The notes: generated by a model from the sequence alone, not told the origin. DNA of 64,000 nt from Lachnospiraceae bacterium (GCA_024696945.1 JAILGF010000071.1:62001-126000), one strand, 5' to 3'; positions 33,783 to 43,261 are shown, counted from the first letter of the stretch. Numbers and translations: made by a program.

Positions 33783-33794
33783 GAACACATGTTC
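33783..33794. promoter_or_regulatory. LexA/SOS-box-like palindrome
   Basis: GAACACATGTTC matches the Gram-positive LexA consensus core GAAC-N4-GTTC, including its R-N-R-Y centre, and is flanked to give GTGAACA-CA-TGTTCAC. A weak promoter, TTGTGG and TATATA with 19 bases between, could span it. The mraZ promoter proper begins about 77 bases further on. Confidence 0.5.
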
Positions 33795-33870
33795 ACACAC
33801 TATATATGGATATTGCACAAAAATGATAATAAAAAATATAAAAAAATATGAAAATATATACAAAAAGGGC

Positions 33871-33899
33871 TTGCAATATTTTTATAAATAGTTTATTAT
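33871..33899 (+). promoter_or_regulatory. Promoter of the mraZ division cluster
   Basis: TTGCAA (33871-33876) and TATTAT (33894-33899) are 17 bases apart in an AT-rich stretch. It lies directly upstream of the MraZ-box repeats. Confidence 0.7.
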
Positions 33900-33910
33900 T
33901 TAAACATCAG

Positions 33911-33944
33911 ATGGGTAAAAGTGGTACGAAGTGATACAAAGTGG
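33911..33944 (+). promoter_or_regulatory. MraZ-binding repeats (MraZ box)
   Basis: Four 10-base units follow each other: ATGGGTAAAA, GTGGTACGAA, GTGATACAAA and GTGGAGGACA. The TGG-type core every 10 bases matches known MraZ operators, so autoregulation of the cluster is inferred. The last unit includes the mraZ Shine-Dalgarno sequence. Confidence 0.75.
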
Positions 33945-33956
33945 AGGACAGAAATC

Positions 33957-34388
33957 ATGTTCATGGGGATATTCAATCATACGATAGATCCTAAGAACAG
34001 GATTATTGTGCCCGCAAAGTACCGTGAAGAGCTTGGTGAAGCATTTGTTGTTTCCGCCGGTCTTGATGGATGCCTGTACCTTACAAAGAAAACGGATTGG
34101 GAAGAGTTCGCAAAGAATCTGGCTGACCTTCCGATGACAAGGGAAACAAGACGTCTGAGCAGATTTTTCCTGATGAATTCTCAGGAATGTGAGCCGGACA
34201 AGCAGGGAAGGATAATAATTCCAAATACACTTAAAGAACTTGCAGCACTTGAAAAGGATGTTGTACTTGTCGGTTCCGGTAAAAGAGTGGAAATCTGGAG
34301 TAAAGACCGCCTTGATAATGAGGTTCCGGATGACAGCATGGAAGACATTGTTGAAAAACTTTCAACAGATTTCGGCTTAAAGTTCTAA
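33957..34388 (+). CDS. mraZ: Transcriptional regulator MraZ
   Basis: The 143-residue protein has two SpoVT/AbrB-like domains with the [13 protein letters not shown] and [13 protein letters not shown] blocks typical of MraZ. It forms ring oligomers and controls the division cluster by binding repeats upstream of itself, which are visible at 33911-33944. An open frame begins at GTG 33921, but ATG 33957 lies eight bases after GGAGGA and gives the family start [11 protein letters not shown]. It is the first gene of the mraZ-rsmH-ftsL string. Confidence 0.95.
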   Translation: MFMGIFNHTIDPKNRIIVPAKYREELGEAFVVSAGLDGCLYLTKKTDWEEFAKNLADLPMTRETRRLSRFFLMNSQECEPDKQGRIIIPNTLKELAALEKDVVLVGSGKRVEIWSKDRLDNEVPDDSMEDIVEKLSTDFGLKF

Positions 34389-34408
34389 ATGAGGCTTCAA
34401 TACGGAAG

Positions 34409-35356
34409 ATGAGTGAAACAATACAATTTAATCATAAACCGGTTCTCCTGGAAGAAGTGATCGAGGGCCTGAATATCAGACCGGACGGGATATATGTTGA
34501 CGGAACCTTGGGAGGCGCCGGTCATTCAAAAGAGATAGTAAAGAAACTGGACGGCGGAAAGCTAATAGGAATCGATCAGGATCCCGAAGCCATCAAGGCA
34601 GCCACAGAGAGGCTTCAAATATACAGTGACAGAACGGAGATAGTAAAAAGCAACTACGAAAATATGCCTCAGATACTTAAAGAAAGAAATATTGAAAAGG
34701 TAGACGGCATACTTTTAGACTTGGGAGTTTCTTCATACCAGCTTGACACTCCTGACCGCGGGTTCTCATATATGAGCGATGCGCCGCTTGATATGAGAAT
34801 GGATACCGAAAGGGAAACGACGGCATTTGATATAGTAAACTCCTACAGTGAGCAGGAATTGTTCAGGATAATAAGAGATTACGGCGAGGATAGATTTGCC
34901 AAGAACATAGCGAAACATATCGTTGCCGCCAGAGCGGAAAAAAAGATAGAAACCACGTTTGAACTGAACGCAGTAATAAAAGCCTCGATACCCGCAAAGG
35001 TAAGGGAAACCGGAGGACATCCTTCAAAAAGAACCTTCCAGGCGATCAGGATCGAGCTAAACAGAGAACTTGAAGTGCTTCAGAACGGACTTGAAGCGAT
35101 GATAGATCTTTTAAAAGATAACGGAAGGCTGTGCATCATCACATTCCACTCACTCGAAGACAGAATAGTGAAAACAGCTTTCAACACGGCTGAAAAGCCT
35201 TGTATATGTCCTCCGGGATTTCCGGTATGTGTGTGCGGAAGAAAATCAAAAGGACGACATATCACCAAAAAAGCAATTACTCCGACGGACGAAGAAATCC
35301 TTGACAATCCAAGAAGTAAAAGCAGTAAGTTGAGGATCTTCGAAAAAATCGGGTAA
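34409..35356 (+). CDS. rsmH: 16S rRNA (cytosine-1402-N4)-methyltransferase RsmH
   Basis: The 315-residue SAM enzyme methylates N4 of C1402 in the ribosomal P site. It starts with [31 protein letters not shown] is the SAM-binding motif, and [38 protein letters not shown] and [10 protein letters not shown] are all conserved. It is the second gene of the cluster, 20 bases after mraZ. Confidence 0.96.
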   Translation: MSETIQFNHKPVLLEEVIEGLNIRPDGIYVDGTLGGAGHSKEIVKKLDGGKLIGIDQDPEAIKAATERLQIYSDRTEIVKSNYENMPQILKERNIEKVDGILLDLGVSSYQLDTPDRGFSYMSDAPLDMRMDTERETTAFDIVNSYSEQELFRIIRDYGEDRFAKNIAKHIVAARAEKKIETTFELNAVIKASIPAKVRETGGHPSKRTFQAIRIELNRELEVLQNGLEAMIDLLKDNGRLCIITFHSLEDRIVKTAFNTAEKPCICPPGFPVCVCGRKSKGRHITKKAITPTDEEILDNPRSKSSKLRIFEKIG

Positions 35357-35359
35357 AAT

Positions 35360-36004
35360 ATGTTCCGTGGAACGGAAGGGGAAAGCGCAAAGGGCGTCGT
35401 TTTAAAAATGGCAGAAGCTAAGAGAAACAAATTCACGTATGACAGAAATTATTATGAGAATTTGAGCAGAGGACCCGTAGAGGGATCGGTTGCAAAACAG
35501 TACGACGTTAAAGAAGAATACGAGGAGGATTTCTTTGAAGACTCCGAGCTTTTCACAGAAGAATACTCCGAATACGATTTTGAAACAACTTCCCCCAGAA
35601 AAATAGAACGCGAAAGGGTAAGGAAAACCGAAAGGTTTGTTGAAACCCGCTCCAAAGTAAAGCTTAAGAAAAAATACAACTTCGGCTTCATTGAACTGCT
35701 CATGCTTATCATAGCTTTAGGAGCTCTGGTCCGTGCTTGCTACGGATATATCGAGGCAAGAGCCGATATCATCCAGGCAAACAAAAGGATCACTTCCGCA
35801 AAGCAGGAGCTTAAGGATATCCAGAACATCAACAATTCACTTATGGGACAGCTGGATGTCGAGGTAGACAGGAATTATATCTACACTGTAGCCGTATCAA
35901 AGCTGAACATGATCTATCCTAAGGAAAACAACACCATCTATTACGAGAAGCCAGAGGACGGATATGTCAGACAGTATCATGAGATACCGGCTGTAAAAAA
36001 CTAA
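35360..36004 (+). CDS. ftsL: FtsL-like cell division protein
   Basis: The 214-residue type II membrane protein has a long charged cytoplasmic part (about 1-110, rich in Glu, Asp, Lys), one transmembrane helix (FIELLMLIIALGALVRACYGYI, about 114-135) and a short outside coiled coil (KRITSAKQELKDIQNINNSLMGQLDVE). Position between rsmH and the division PBP, plus topology, identify it as FtsL despite weak sequence conservation. ATG 35360 is three bases after rsmH; ATG 35408 (MAEAKRNKF) is an alternative start, and neither has a strong ribosome-binding site. The cytoplasmic domain is longer than in most FtsL proteins. Confidence 0.75.
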   Translation: MFRGTEGESAKGVVLKMAEAKRNKFTYDRNYYENLSRGPVEGSVAKQYDVKEEYEEDFFEDSELFTEEYSEYDFETTSPRKIERERVRKTERFVETRSKVKLKKKYNFGFIELLMLIIALGALVRACYGYIEARADIIQANKRITSAKQELKDIQNINNSLMGQLDVEVDRNYIYTVAVSKLNMIYPKENNTIYYEKPEDGYVRQYHEIPAVKN

Positions 36005-36106
36005 AAAAGAACGGGATTACTACTTTGATTATTGGGTGAGGGAACAGGGTTTCCTTCACCCATTAAACAGTTATTAAAGGATAGCAGGAAGAGGAAAAGC
36101 AACAGC

Positions 36107-38032
36107 ATGGCAAAGGAAAGATCTGAAAGAAGGAAGAGAAAAAGAAGAGAAAAAACCTTCAACGGCGTTATGAAGAACAGTCTTTATTTTGTATTCATAC
36201 TGCTGATCCTTGCATGCGCTTTTCTTATAGGAAGACTTGTATGGCTTAACAACGTAAACGGAGATGAATATGCCAGAAAGGTTCTTTCGCAGCAGGCATA
36301 CAGCAGTCAGACGTTAGTGGCCGAAAGAGGTGCCATCACTGACAGAAACGGGATCGTACTTGCGAGAAGTGAAAAAATATACAATGTAATACTTGATCCC
36401 AAGGTAATACTGAGCCATGATTATTACGTCCAGCCGACTCTTGATGCAATGTCGGAATGCCTAGGATACGACGCAGATGAGATGCTTGAGGTGATAAACA
36501 ACAACCCGGAAAGCAGATACCTTGTTTTTGAAAAGAACATTGAATATATGAGGGTTTCAAACTTTAACAAATATAAGAATTCTCACAAGTTCGTCGTTGG
36601 AGTCTGGTTTGAGGAAAACTATTCAAGGGTTTATTCGTACGGCAATTTCGCATCCCATGTGTTGGGATTTATGTCGAAGGACGGGGGCAGTTACGGACTT
36701 GAGCAGTATTATGACGAATACCTGACAGGCATCGAAGGTTTTGAATACGGGTACTACGATCCCGAACTTAACCGCCAGAAAACGGTAAAGGAAGCAAGGG
36801 ACGGATATACTCTTGAAACTACACTTGATTACAATATCCAGACGATCATCCAGAAAAAGGTGGAGAAATTCAGGGAAGAGATCGGCTGCAACAATATCGG
36901 TGTCATAGTAATGAATCCAAATAACGGTGAAATATACGGGATGACATCCAATTACGAATTTGACCTGAACAATCCCAGATCACTCGAAGGATATTGTTCC
37001 GATGAAGAGCTTGAAGAAATGACCGATGAGGAAAAAACCGCGGCTCTTTACAAAATGTGGAGAAACTTCTGTATATCGGATACCTACGAGCCCGGATCAA
37101 CCTTTAAGACTATAACGGTGGCTTCAGCCTTAGAGGAAAATGCGATAACCACAGGAGACCATTTTAACTGTGAAGGATATACTGAGAAGGGTGGTTGGAG
37201 AATAGGCTGTAACAAGAAGAGCGGTCACGGAACACTATCACTTGCCGAATCGCTTATGAAATCCTGTAACTGTGCGTTAATGGAGATCGCCGACAGGCTC
37301 GGTTCGGACGGATTCTTTAAATATCAGAACCTGTTCGGATTCGGAAACAGAACAGGAATAGATCTTACAGGTGAGGCAACCGGAATCATCATCCCGAGAA
37401 ACAAACTGAACGTTACAGAACTTGCGACAAGCAGCTTCGGTACTACATTTAACGTTACGATGATACAGATCGCTTCTGCTTACGCATCGATCCTTAACGG
37501 CGGCGAATATTATGCACCGCATGTTGTTAAGGAGATCAAGACTGCCGACGGTGTGGCAGTAAGGAAAGAAGAAAGCGCTCCAGTACGAGAGACAGTAAGT
37601 CAGACAACTTCAGATTTTATAAAGGAAGCACTCTACATGACGGTAGAAGCCGGAACGGCAACACCTGCGAAGGTGGCAGGTTATCTTATAGGCGGAAAGA
37701 CGGGAACCGCACAGAAAAGACCGAGGACAGAGAAAAAATACATCGTTTCCTTTGTAGGATTTGCACCGATCGACAATCCCCAGGTAATGACTTACGTGGT
37801 TATAGATGAGATCCATGACCCGGAAATAGCGGGGAGCAGTTCGTCCGCAACGAGAATGACATCGGAGATAATGAACGAGATACTGCCGTATCTAGGAATG
37901 TATCCCGAGGGAGATATCGTGTATACGGTTGACCTCGATCTTTTGCAGGAGCTTGAAAGCAAGCCTATGGATGAGATAAACGAAGACGCGATACCCGAAG
38001 ATTACGAGGATGTGGAACTTATTCAGGAATGA
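36107..38032 (+). CDS. Class B penicillin-binding protein (FtsI/SpoVD family transpeptidase)
   Basis: The 641-residue septal D,D-transpeptidase has a basic cytoplasmic tail and one membrane anchor (LYFVFILLILACAFLIGRLVW). The PBP dimerisation domain begins at AERGAITDRNG, and the transpeptidase motifs are STFK (Ser about 331), SCN (about 386) and KTG (about 531). There are no C-terminal PASTA domains, unlike B. subtilis SpoVD and PBP2B. The open frame reaches TTG 36032, but ATG 36107 fits the family start and lies behind an AGAGGA. It ends in a short acidic tail. The neighbours make it the division PBP. Confidence 0.9.
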   Translation: MAKERSERRKRKRREKTFNGVMKNSLYFVFILLILACAFLIGRLVWLNNVNGDEYARKVLSQQAYSSQTLVAERGAITDRNGIVLARSEKIYNVILDPKVILSHDYYVQPTLDAMSECLGYDADEMLEVINNNPESRYLVFEKNIEYMRVSNFNKYKNSHKFVVGVWFEENYSRVYSYGNFASHVLGFMSKDGGSYGLEQYYDEYLTGIEGFEYGYYDPELNRQKTVKEARDGYTLETTLDYNIQTIIQKKVEKFREEIGCNNIGVIVMNPNNGEIYGMTSNYEFDLNNPRSLEGYCSDEELEEMTDEEKTAALYKMWRNFCISDTYEPGSTFKTITVASALEENAITTGDHFNCEGYTEKGGWRIGCNKKSGHGTLSLAESLMKSCNCALMEIADRLGSDGFFKYQNLFGFGNRTGIDLTGEATGIIIPRNKLNVTELATSSFGTTFNVTMIQIASAYASILNGGEYYAPHVVKEIKTADGVAVRKEESAPVRETVSQTTSDFIKEALYMTVEAGTATPAKVAGYLIGGKTGTAQKRPRTEKKYIVSFVGFAPIDNPQVMTYVVIDEIHDPEIAGSSSSATRMTSEIMNEILPYLGMYPEGDIVYTVDLDLLQELESKPMDEINEDAIPEDYEDVELIQE

Positions 38033-38087
38033 TAATCCGAATAAGAGTTTATAAGTATACGACAGTATAAGATTAAGGAGAGGACAT

Positions 38088-39446
38088 ATGGATTTTAAGG
38101 GGAAAAAGGTACTTGTAATAGGTGCCGGAAAGAGCGGCATCTCGGCGGTTTCACTTTTAAAGGAAAAAGGAGCCGATATTATCCTTTACGATGATAAAAA
38201 ACAGGACATAAATGCTTTACTTGAAAAGATAGGACCGGGGTTTAACGGAAGAATAGAATTTGAAAAGGTTCCCGATGACGTTAAGACAGGGCTTGACTAC
38301 CTTGTTTTAAGCCCGGGGGTACCGATCGATTCTCCTCTTGTACTTGATCTGAAAAATTACGGTCCGAAAGTAATAGGCGAGGTAGAGCTTGCATATTATT
38401 ACACCAAGGGCAAGATAGTGGCGGTTACCGGTACGAACGGAAAAACAACAACCACTGCGCTTACAGGATTTCTTATCGGTAAAAAGTATAAGAACACACT
38501 TATAGGCGGAAACATCGGTATTCCCTATACAGAGATATGTCTAAAATCTACCGATGACGGTGTGACCGTTGCGGAAATGAGCAGCTTTCAGCTTGATACA
38601 ACCGACACTTTCCATCCTTATATAAGTATGATATTAAACATCACACCCGATCATCTTGACAGGCATCATACAATGGAAAATTATATAAACGCCAAGCTGA
38701 ACTGTACAAAAAATCAGACAGGCTCCGAGCTTTGTATATTAAATTACGAAGATGAAGTCTTAAGGGAAAAGGCAAAAAACATAGAAGCCAAGATATGCTG
38801 GTTTTCGTCAAGAAGAGAGCTTGAAAACGGCATGGTATACAAGGATGGCGTAATATATGAGGTCAAGGAAGGCGAGCCGAAGAAGATAATCGATGTGGAC
38901 AGGATGCAGCTTATAGGCCGTCATAATTATGAAAATGCGATGGCAGCAATAGCAGCGGCACGTTTTATGGGAGTTGACCTTGACACCATCAGAGAGGGGC
39001 TTGAGGAATTTGCTCCTGTCGAACACAGGATTGAATATGTTGATACGATCAACGGAGTAAAGTATTACAATGATTCAAAGGGTACAAATCCCGATGCTTC
39101 CATACAGGCAGTGAAGGCTATGAACGGTCCCACATATCTCATAGGCGGCGGCTACGATAAGGGTTCGACTTACGATGAGTGGATTGAAAGCTTTGAAGGA
39201 AAGATCAAAAAGCTGATCCTTATGGGCCAGACAAGGGAAAAGATAGCTGATTGTGCCGAAAAGCACGGGTTTAAGGATTACTTCTTTGTAGAGAGTATGG
39301 AAGAAGCCGTTAGATACTGTAAAGAGAATGCAGTTCCGGGAGATACGGTGCTCCTTTCACCCTGCTGTGCAAGCTGGGGTATGTTCAAGAATTATGAGGA
39401 ACGCGGAAGGATCTTTAAAGATCTTGTAAAGCAAAAGAACAAATAA
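38088..39446 (+). CDS. murD: UDP-MurNAc-L-alanine:D-glutamate ligase
   Basis: The 452-residue Mur ligase adds D-Glu to UDP-MurNAc-L-Ala in the cytoplasm. The N-terminal Rossmann motif VIGAGKSGISAVSLL, the P-loop TGTNGKTTT (about 115), EMSSFQLD, NITPDHLDRH, EHRIEYV and NDSKGTNPDA are present. LLSPCCASWGMF near the C-terminus is typical of MurD. It follows the PBP directly; mraY, which usually sits between them, is missing. Confidence 0.96.
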   Translation: MDFKGKKVLVIGAGKSGISAVSLLKEKGADIILYDDKKQDINALLEKIGPGFNGRIEFEKVPDDVKTGLDYLVLSPGVPIDSPLVLDLKNYGPKVIGEVELAYYYTKGKIVAVTGTNGKTTTTALTGFLIGKKYKNTLIGGNIGIPYTEICLKSTDDGVTVAEMSSFQLDTTDTFHPYISMILNITPDHLDRHHTMENYINAKLNCTKNQTGSELCILNYEDEVLREKAKNIEAKICWFSSRRELENGMVYKDGVIYEVKEGEPKKIIDVDRMQLIGRHNYENAMAAIAAARFMGVDLDTIREGLEEFAPVEHRIEYVDTINGVKYYNDSKGTNPDASIQAVKAMNGPTYLIGGGYDKGSTYDEWIESFEGKIKKLILMGQTREKIADCAEKHGFKDYFFVESMEEAVRYCKENAVPGDTVLLSPCCASWGMFKNYEERGRIFKDLVKQKNK

Positions 39447-39457
39447 AAGAAAGGTAA

Positions 39458-40663
39458 ATGTACGTGAAAAGAAACGCGGTTACGATTAAGATTAAAAACG
39501 TATTGAGCAATTATGATGCCATTCTTGCCATTCTTGTTCTGTTTATCTGTGTCTTCGGACTTATTATGATATACAGCGCAAGTTCTTATCGTGCCGCTTA
39601 TTATTACGGCGATTCGAAGCTGTATTTCAGAAGACAGGGCCTGTTTATTCTTGGCGGTGCGGCGCTTATGGTGGTCACCTCACTGATCGATTATAAGATA
39701 TACTTTAAAAGGATAAAAATTATACCGGTCAAGCCGGTTGTTCTTCTTTACTTTTTGTGTATAGCACTCCAGTGGTACGTTTACTTTGCAGGGTATAGCT
39801 CAGGAGGTTCCTCGAGATGGATTCAGCTCGGAGGCGGTTTTAACCTCCAGCCTTCTGAAATCTCAAAGGTATGCTTTGTTATAGGAGGCGCCTTTGTCGC
39901 AGCCAAAAAGAAAAAAATGATAAATACGGGAAGCACCCTGAAAAACATTTTCGGAGTATTTTTCCTGTTTGCGTTGTTTGTTCCTATACTTGTACCGGTA
40001 GCACTTCAGAATCTGTCAAGTGCAGTTATTCTTGCCGGGATTCTTGCATGTATTTATTTTTGCACAAGTATGGATAAGAAATACTTTGTGTTTGTTGTCA
40101 TAGCTCTTTTCCTCGGAGGAGTTGCCATGATATACGCAAAAGGATACCGTTCGGAACGTATTATGCATTTCTGGTATCCTGAGACCATGGACCCGGCAGA
40201 CCAGATAATGCAAGGTATGTATGCAATAGCATCCGGCGGATTGTTCGGAAAAGGTCTGGGCAACAGCGTTCAGAAACTCGGAAACATGCCGGAAGTACAT
40301 ACGGATATGATTTTTACGATTATCTGTGAGGAACTGGGAATAATCGGCGGAATAGCACTTATCGGACTGTTTTTGCTTCTCCTCTGGAGAATATTCAAGA
40401 TCGCGGTAAATGCTCCGGACCTGTATGGTGCTCTGATAGCAACAGGAGTATTTGCTCAGGTTGCCGTCCAGGTACTCATGAATGTTGCGGTGGTAACCAA
40501 CAGCATGCCTGCGACGGGTGTTCCGCTCCCGTTCGTCAGTTACGGAGGCAGCAACCTGCTGATCCTGATGGCGGAGATGGGGATCGTCCTAAGCGTTTCC
40601 AAGAGAACCTATGACCCGATCCCCGATGAAGAAGACGAAGAAGATTCAATGCTGTTATCATAA
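39458..40663 (+). CDS. ftsW: SEDS-family glycosyltransferase FtsW
   Basis: The 401-residue polytopic protein polymerises lipid II at the septum with the class B PBP two genes upstream. About ten hydrophobic helices can be traced. YSASSYRAAYYYGD, the catalytic-region segment SRWIQLGGGFNLQPSEISKV, and the C-terminal TGVPLPFVSYGGSNLL are SEDS signatures. The short acidic C-terminus (DEEDEEDS) is cytoplasmic. Its place in the division cluster favours FtsW over RodA or SpoVE. murG, often next to ftsW, is absent. Confidence 0.93.
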   Translation: MYVKRNAVTIKIKNVLSNYDAILAILVLFICVFGLIMIYSASSYRAAYYYGDSKLYFRRQGLFILGGAALMVVTSLIDYKIYFKRIKIIPVKPVVLLYFLCIALQWYVYFAGYSSGGSSRWIQLGGGFNLQPSEISKVCFVIGGAFVAAKKKKMINTGSTLKNIFGVFFLFALFVPILVPVALQNLSSAVILAGILACIYFCTSMDKKYFVFVVIALFLGGVAMIYAKGYRSERIMHFWYPETMDPADQIMQGMYAIASGGLFGKGLGNSVQKLGNMPEVHTDMIFTIICEELGIIGGIALIGLFLLLLWRIFKIAVNAPDLYGALIATGVFAQVAVQVLMNVAVVTNSMPATGVPLPFVSYGGSNLLILMAEMGIVLSVSKRTYDPIPDEEDEEDSMLLS

Positions 40664-40684
40664 TAAAGAAAAGAGGAGGGCACA

Positions 40685-41404
40685 ATGAGAAGAAGTCGAT
40701 GGATCGTTCTGAAAATCTTTATATTGTGCCTTATAATTGTTTTGGCAGTTCTTTATTTTGAGAAGTTTAAGCTTGAGAATCTGATAATTGAAGGCGGAAG
40801 CCATTACAGTGCAGAGGAGATAGAAGAAAAGCTTGTAACAAGCAAGGCGGACAGGTTTACCCATTTCTTCTATTTGAAATATGCGGTATTTTCGGAGCCC
40901 GATCCCATTCCTTTTGTGGAAAAGATGGATTTCGAGATTATTGACAGGAATACTATACATGTTCAGGTATACGACAAGATGATAGCCGGCTGTGTTGAGC
41001 ATATGGGACGATATATGCATTTTGACAGAGAAGGTATTGTTGTGGAAAGCGCAGAAAAACCGGATAAAGGCATACCTGTTGTAACGGGGATAGATTTTTC
41101 AAAGGTTGTCATAGGTGAAAAGATGATCATAGAGGATGACAGATTGTTCTCAGTTATCCTTAATCTGACACAGTGCCTGCAAAAATACGGTATAGATTGC
41201 GACAGGATACATTTTGACATAAGACAGAATATAAAGCTGTATATAGGTGGATCTGAGGCTTTACTCGGTGGCGATGAGATCCATGACTACCAGATAAGTG
41301 CCTTGAAAAAGGTTATGGATTCTGCCGGAGGAGTAAACTACAGGTATGATCTTAGAAATTACACCGAACAATCGGGCGAGGTTCCTGCAAAAAAAAATAA
41401 ATAA
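40685..41404 (+). CDS. ftsQ: Cell division protein FtsQ/DivIB
   Basis: The 239-residue bitopic protein has a short basic N-terminus, one transmembrane helix (LKIFILCLIIVLAVLYF), and a POTRA-like domain (FKLENLIIEGGSHYSAEEIEEKLV) followed by a beta domain. FtsQ/DivIB joins FtsL and DivIC in the division complex that activates FtsW and the PBP. The ATG follows AGAGGAGGG. The end is Lys-rich (PAKKNK). The order ftsW-ftsQ-ftsZ supports the call. Confidence 0.88.
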   Translation: MRRSRWIVLKIFILCLIIVLAVLYFEKFKLENLIIEGGSHYSAEEIEEKLVTSKADRFTHFFYLKYAVFSEPDPIPFVEKMDFEIIDRNTIHVQVYDKMIAGCVEHMGRYMHFDREGIVVESAEKPDKGIPVVTGIDFSKVVIGEKMIIEDDRLFSVILNLTQCLQKYGIDCDRIHFDIRQNIKLYIGGSEALLGGDEIHDYQISALKKVMDSAGGVNYRYDLRNYTEQSGEVPAKKNK

Positions 41405-41407
41405 TGA

Positions 41408-41434
41408 AGAATATTGAAAAATTTTTAATATTCT
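41408..41434 (+). other. Hairpin between ftsQ and ftsZ
   Basis: AGAATATT and AATATTCT form a perfect 8-bp stem whose loop is itself A5T5. No T-run follows, so it is at most a weak terminator. It sits just upstream of the ftsZ promoter. Confidence 0.4.
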
Positions 41435-41436
41435 AC

Positions 41437-41465
41437 TTGATTATTTTGCTCATTAAATGTATTAT
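41437..41465 (+). promoter_or_regulatory. Promoter of ftsZ
   Basis: TTGATT (41437-41442) and TATTAT (41460-41465) are 17 bases apart. ftsZ therefore probably has its own transcript besides read-through from the cluster. Confidence 0.65.
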
Positions 41466-41507
41466 ATTAATGTATATGATTTTTTAGATCATAAGGAGGG
41501 CAGGACC

Positions 41508-42734
41508 TTGGTTGAGATTACTAATGATGAAAGCAACTATGGAGCAAAAATTATTGTCGTAGGTGTAGGCGGCGCAGGCAACAACGTTGTCAACAGAATG
41601 ATAGAGGACGGTATTCAGGGCGTTGAATATATCTGTGTCAATACAGACAGTCAGCAGTTAAAGAAGTGTAAATGTCCCAACATTATCCAGATAGGCGAGA
41701 AGCTTACAAAGGGACGCGGTGCGGGAGGAAATCCCGAGGTAGGAAGAAATTCCGCTGAGGAGAGCAGGGAAGCTCTTACTGAGGCCATCAAGGAAGCTGA
41801 GATGGTATTTGTTACCTGTGGTATGGGAGGTGGAACCGGTACCGGTGCTGCACCTGTTATAGCACAGATCGCAAAAGAAATGAACATTCTTACCGTAGCC
41901 GTTATTTCAAAGCCTTTCAAGCATGAGGGCGATGTACGTATGGCACAGGCCATGGAAGGTATCGCTACCCTTAAGGAGCATGTTGATACCATGATCGTCA
42001 TCCCTAACGAGAAGCTTCGTGAGATCTGTGACAAGAAGGCCCGCTTCCCTGAAGTATTGAAAATGGCTGACACTGTGCTCAGACAGGGCGTTCAGGGCAT
42101 TACCGATATCATCAATAAGATGGGCGATATCAACCTTGACTTCGAAGACGTATGTACCGTTATGAGGGATAAGGGAGTTGCTCATATCGGAATCGGCAGG
42201 GCTACAGGAGATGACAGCTGTATGCAGGCCGTTCAGATGGCTATCGCATCACCTCTTCTTGAAACAAATATCGAAGGTGCCGACAATATCATCCTTCACT
42301 TCTCAGGTGACCTTGGATTTGATGATACCATCAATGCGTCCAACTACGTTAAGGAGATCGTTGGAGCCGATACAAACGTTATATTCGGTGAAGTATATGA
42401 CGATTCAGAACCTGATACATGTTCAGTTACCATTATTGCAACAGGCATCAAAAACAGTCCCGATGTAGGATTTGTTCCCGGAATGAGCCAGACAGCTAAG
42501 CCTCAGCAGGGACTTGGTTTCTTAAATCAGGGCGTAAGGAAGCCCGCAGCAGGCGCTCCTCAGCTGCAGCAGGGTCAGCAGAGGCAACAGGCTTTCAGAC
42601 CTCAGGTACAGCCTACAAAACCTGCAGCACCCGCTCAGGGACAGACAGGGTTCAGACCTAAGCAGAATCAGACACCTGATAACGGAAGCTCGATCCTGAT
42701 ACCTGAATGGATTTCAAGACAGAATAATAATTAA
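41508..42734 (+). CDS. ftsZ: Cell division GTPase FtsZ
   Basis: The 408-residue tubulin homologue polymerises into the Z ring. KIIVVGVGGAGNNVVNRMI, NTDSQQL, the GTP-binding signature GGGTGTGAAPVIAQ and the T7 loop GDINLDFEDV are present. A Gln/Pro-rich linker leads to the C-terminal binding peptide SSILIPEWISRQNNN. The frame is open to an ATG at 41457, but AAGGAGGG sits eight bases before TTG 41508. A start there gives MVEITNDESNYGAKIIVVG, so a UUG start is preferred. A terminator follows. Confidence 0.96.
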   Translation: MVEITNDESNYGAKIIVVGVGGAGNNVVNRMIEDGIQGVEYICVNTDSQQLKKCKCPNIIQIGEKLTKGRGAGGNPEVGRNSAEESREALTEAIKEAEMVFVTCGMGGGTGTGAAPVIAQIAKEMNILTVAVISKPFKHEGDVRMAQAMEGIATLKEHVDTMIVIPNEKLREICDKKARFPEVLKMADTVLRQGVQGITDIINKMGDINLDFEDVCTVMRDKGVAHIGIGRATGDDSCMQAVQMAIASPLLETNIEGADNIILHFSGDLGFDDTINASNYVKEIVGADTNVIFGEVYDDSEPDTCSVTIIATGIKNSPDVGFVPGMSQTAKPQQGLGFLNQGVRKPAAGAPQLQQGQQRQQAFRPQVQPTKPAAPAQGQTGFRPKQNQTPDNGSSILIPEWISRQNNN

Positions 42735-42742
42735 GAGGGAAT

Positions 42743-42775
42743 ATCGAGTAGGCCTTGGTTCTACTCGATTTTCTT
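42743..42775 (+). terminator. Terminator after ftsZ
   Basis: ATCGAGTAG and CTACTCGAT form a perfect 9-bp stem with a 9-base loop, followed by TTTTCTT. It closes the division cluster. Confidence 0.8.
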
Positions 42776-42802
42776 ATAAAAAGTATAATAAGGTATATAA
42801 AA

Positions 42803-43261
42803 ATGTTTGTTTTCCTTTTGATCGTATGGATCATTTTTAACGGGGCAATAACTCTTGAGATACTGCTGATAGGCGCAGCAGTAAGTGCCGCAGTATGTTC
42901 CTTTATGGTTTTTGCTGCCGGATACAGCTTTAAAAAAGAATTCGGATATCTTAAAAAATTGCCCTACATAATCGCATATCTGTTTGTTCTGATAAAGGAG
43001 ATAATCAAGGCAAACCTCATCTGTTCCGGCCTGATCATAAAAGGGAGCAAAAGTATAAAGCCGACGCTCGTTAGTTTTAAATCTCCTTTAAAAAGCCATT
43101 TTTTGGGGACTGTGCTCGCAAATTCGATCACACTTACACCAGGAACAATATCCGTATCATTGAATGAAGGACGTTTCGAGGTTCACTGTCTTGACAGCTC
43201 CTTATATGAAGGGATAGATGATTCCGTATTTGTACGTATTTTGAAAAGGATAGAGGAATAA
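42803..43261 (+). CDS. mnhE: Na+/H+ antiporter subunit E (MnhE/MrpE)
   Basis: The 152-residue membrane protein has two or three N-terminal helices (FVFLLIVWIIFNGAITLEILLIG) and the MrpE-type C-terminal domain (FLGTVLANSITLTPGTISVSL, then FEVHCLDSS). It is a subunit of the multi-subunit cation/proton antiporter. The open frame starts earlier, inside the ftsZ terminator; ATG 42803 behind AAGG is taken as the start. It heads a three-gene E-F-G set without the A-D subunits that form the transport core. Confidence 0.88.
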   Translation: MFVFLLIVWIIFNGAITLEILLIGAAVSAAVCSFMVFAAGYSFKKEFGYLKKLPYIIAYLFVLIKEIIKANLICSGLIIKGSKSIKPTLVSFKSPLKSHFLGTVLANSITLTPGTISVSLNEGRFEVHCLDSSLYEGIDDSVFVRILKRIEE

